From an uncultured Methanomicrobiales archaeon (GTDB lineage Archaea > Thermoplasmatota > Thermoplasmata > Methanomassiliicoccales > Methanomethylophilaceae), in assembly GCA_937892275.1 (NCBI GenBank), contig CALAVG010000131.1, positions 1 to 5,175 on the forward strand: a stretch of DNA of 5,175 nt, given 5' to 3'. The first letter of the stretch is position 1; every line of letters begins with the position of its first letter. The notes beneath the pieces are model-generated. The model was given only the letters and a program-made list of their open reading frames with translations. It did no database searches and had not been told where the DNA came from. Both the position numbers and the translations under genes were made by a program. Shown here one piece after another: positions 5,121-5,175 of this stretch.

Positions 5121-5175
5121 AGGAGGTGATCCATCTGCAGGTTCCCCTACAGATACCTTGTTACGACTTAACCTT
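5121..5175 (-). rRNA. 16S ribosomal RNA, 3' end (continues beyond the right edge)
   Basis: The minus strand contains the universal small-subunit end: AAGTCGTAACAAGG, then GGGGAACCTG and the terminal GGATCACCTCCT, whose CACCTCC is the anti-Shine-Dalgarno sequence. Only 55 bases are visible. No tRNA-Ala or 23S gene follows within the next 145 bases; instead a flavodoxin-like gene begins. This indicates that 16S is separated from 23S, as known in Thermoplasmata. Confidence 0.96.

Overview
The window looks like a chromosomal segment from an archaeon. The evidence is an archaeal-type translation factor aIF2 beta, an archaeal/eukaryotic-type tRNA methylthiotransferase, an archaeal uS12 N-terminus, TATA-box promoters, and an archaeal 16S rRNA 3' end. 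That 16S end is followed directly by a protein gene instead of a tRNA and 23S gene. Unlinked rRNA genes together with a TRAM-tailed aIF2 beta best fit the Thermoplasmata, most likely a Methanomassiliicoccales methanogen. The lineage is an inference; the domain Archaea is secure.

Layout from left to right. The first 118 bases hold the start of rps12 (minus strand), which runs off the left edge. Its leader carries a TATA box and two small hairpins just before the ribosome binding site. A GC-rich hairpin followed by a U-rich tract (249-284) ends the next gene, a large minus-strand gene (290-2173) for a cytoplasmic, beta-rich protein of unknown function with a Pro/Glu/Lys hinge. A short AT-rich intergenic region with back-to-back TATA elements separates it from a plus-strand pair. 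This pair is aIF2 beta fused to a C-terminal TRAM domain (2305-2940) and an ms2t6A-forming radical-SAM methylthiotransferase (2940-4169), overlapping by one base. tRNA-Gln(UUG), with its CCA encoded, follows at 4196-4271.

The stretch 4272-4505 has no protein gene but is not empty. It contains nested inverted repeats, a 9-bp GC-rich hairpin, a good minus-strand TATA element and a 16-bp palindrome. Together these suggest a short structured RNA on the minus strand, and this is the most interesting unexplained part of the window. Next come a minus-strand flavodoxin-like gene (4506-4976), about 140 bases containing two hairpins, and the last 55 bases of 16S rRNA (minus strand, 5121-5175 and beyond).

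The theme is translation: ribosomal protein, initiation factor, tRNA modification enzyme, tRNA and rRNA. The visible anti-Shine-Dalgarno end of 16S (CACCUCC) matches GGTG motifs 5-6 bases before the starts of rps12, aIF2 beta and the flavodoxin-like gene, so the start choices support one another.
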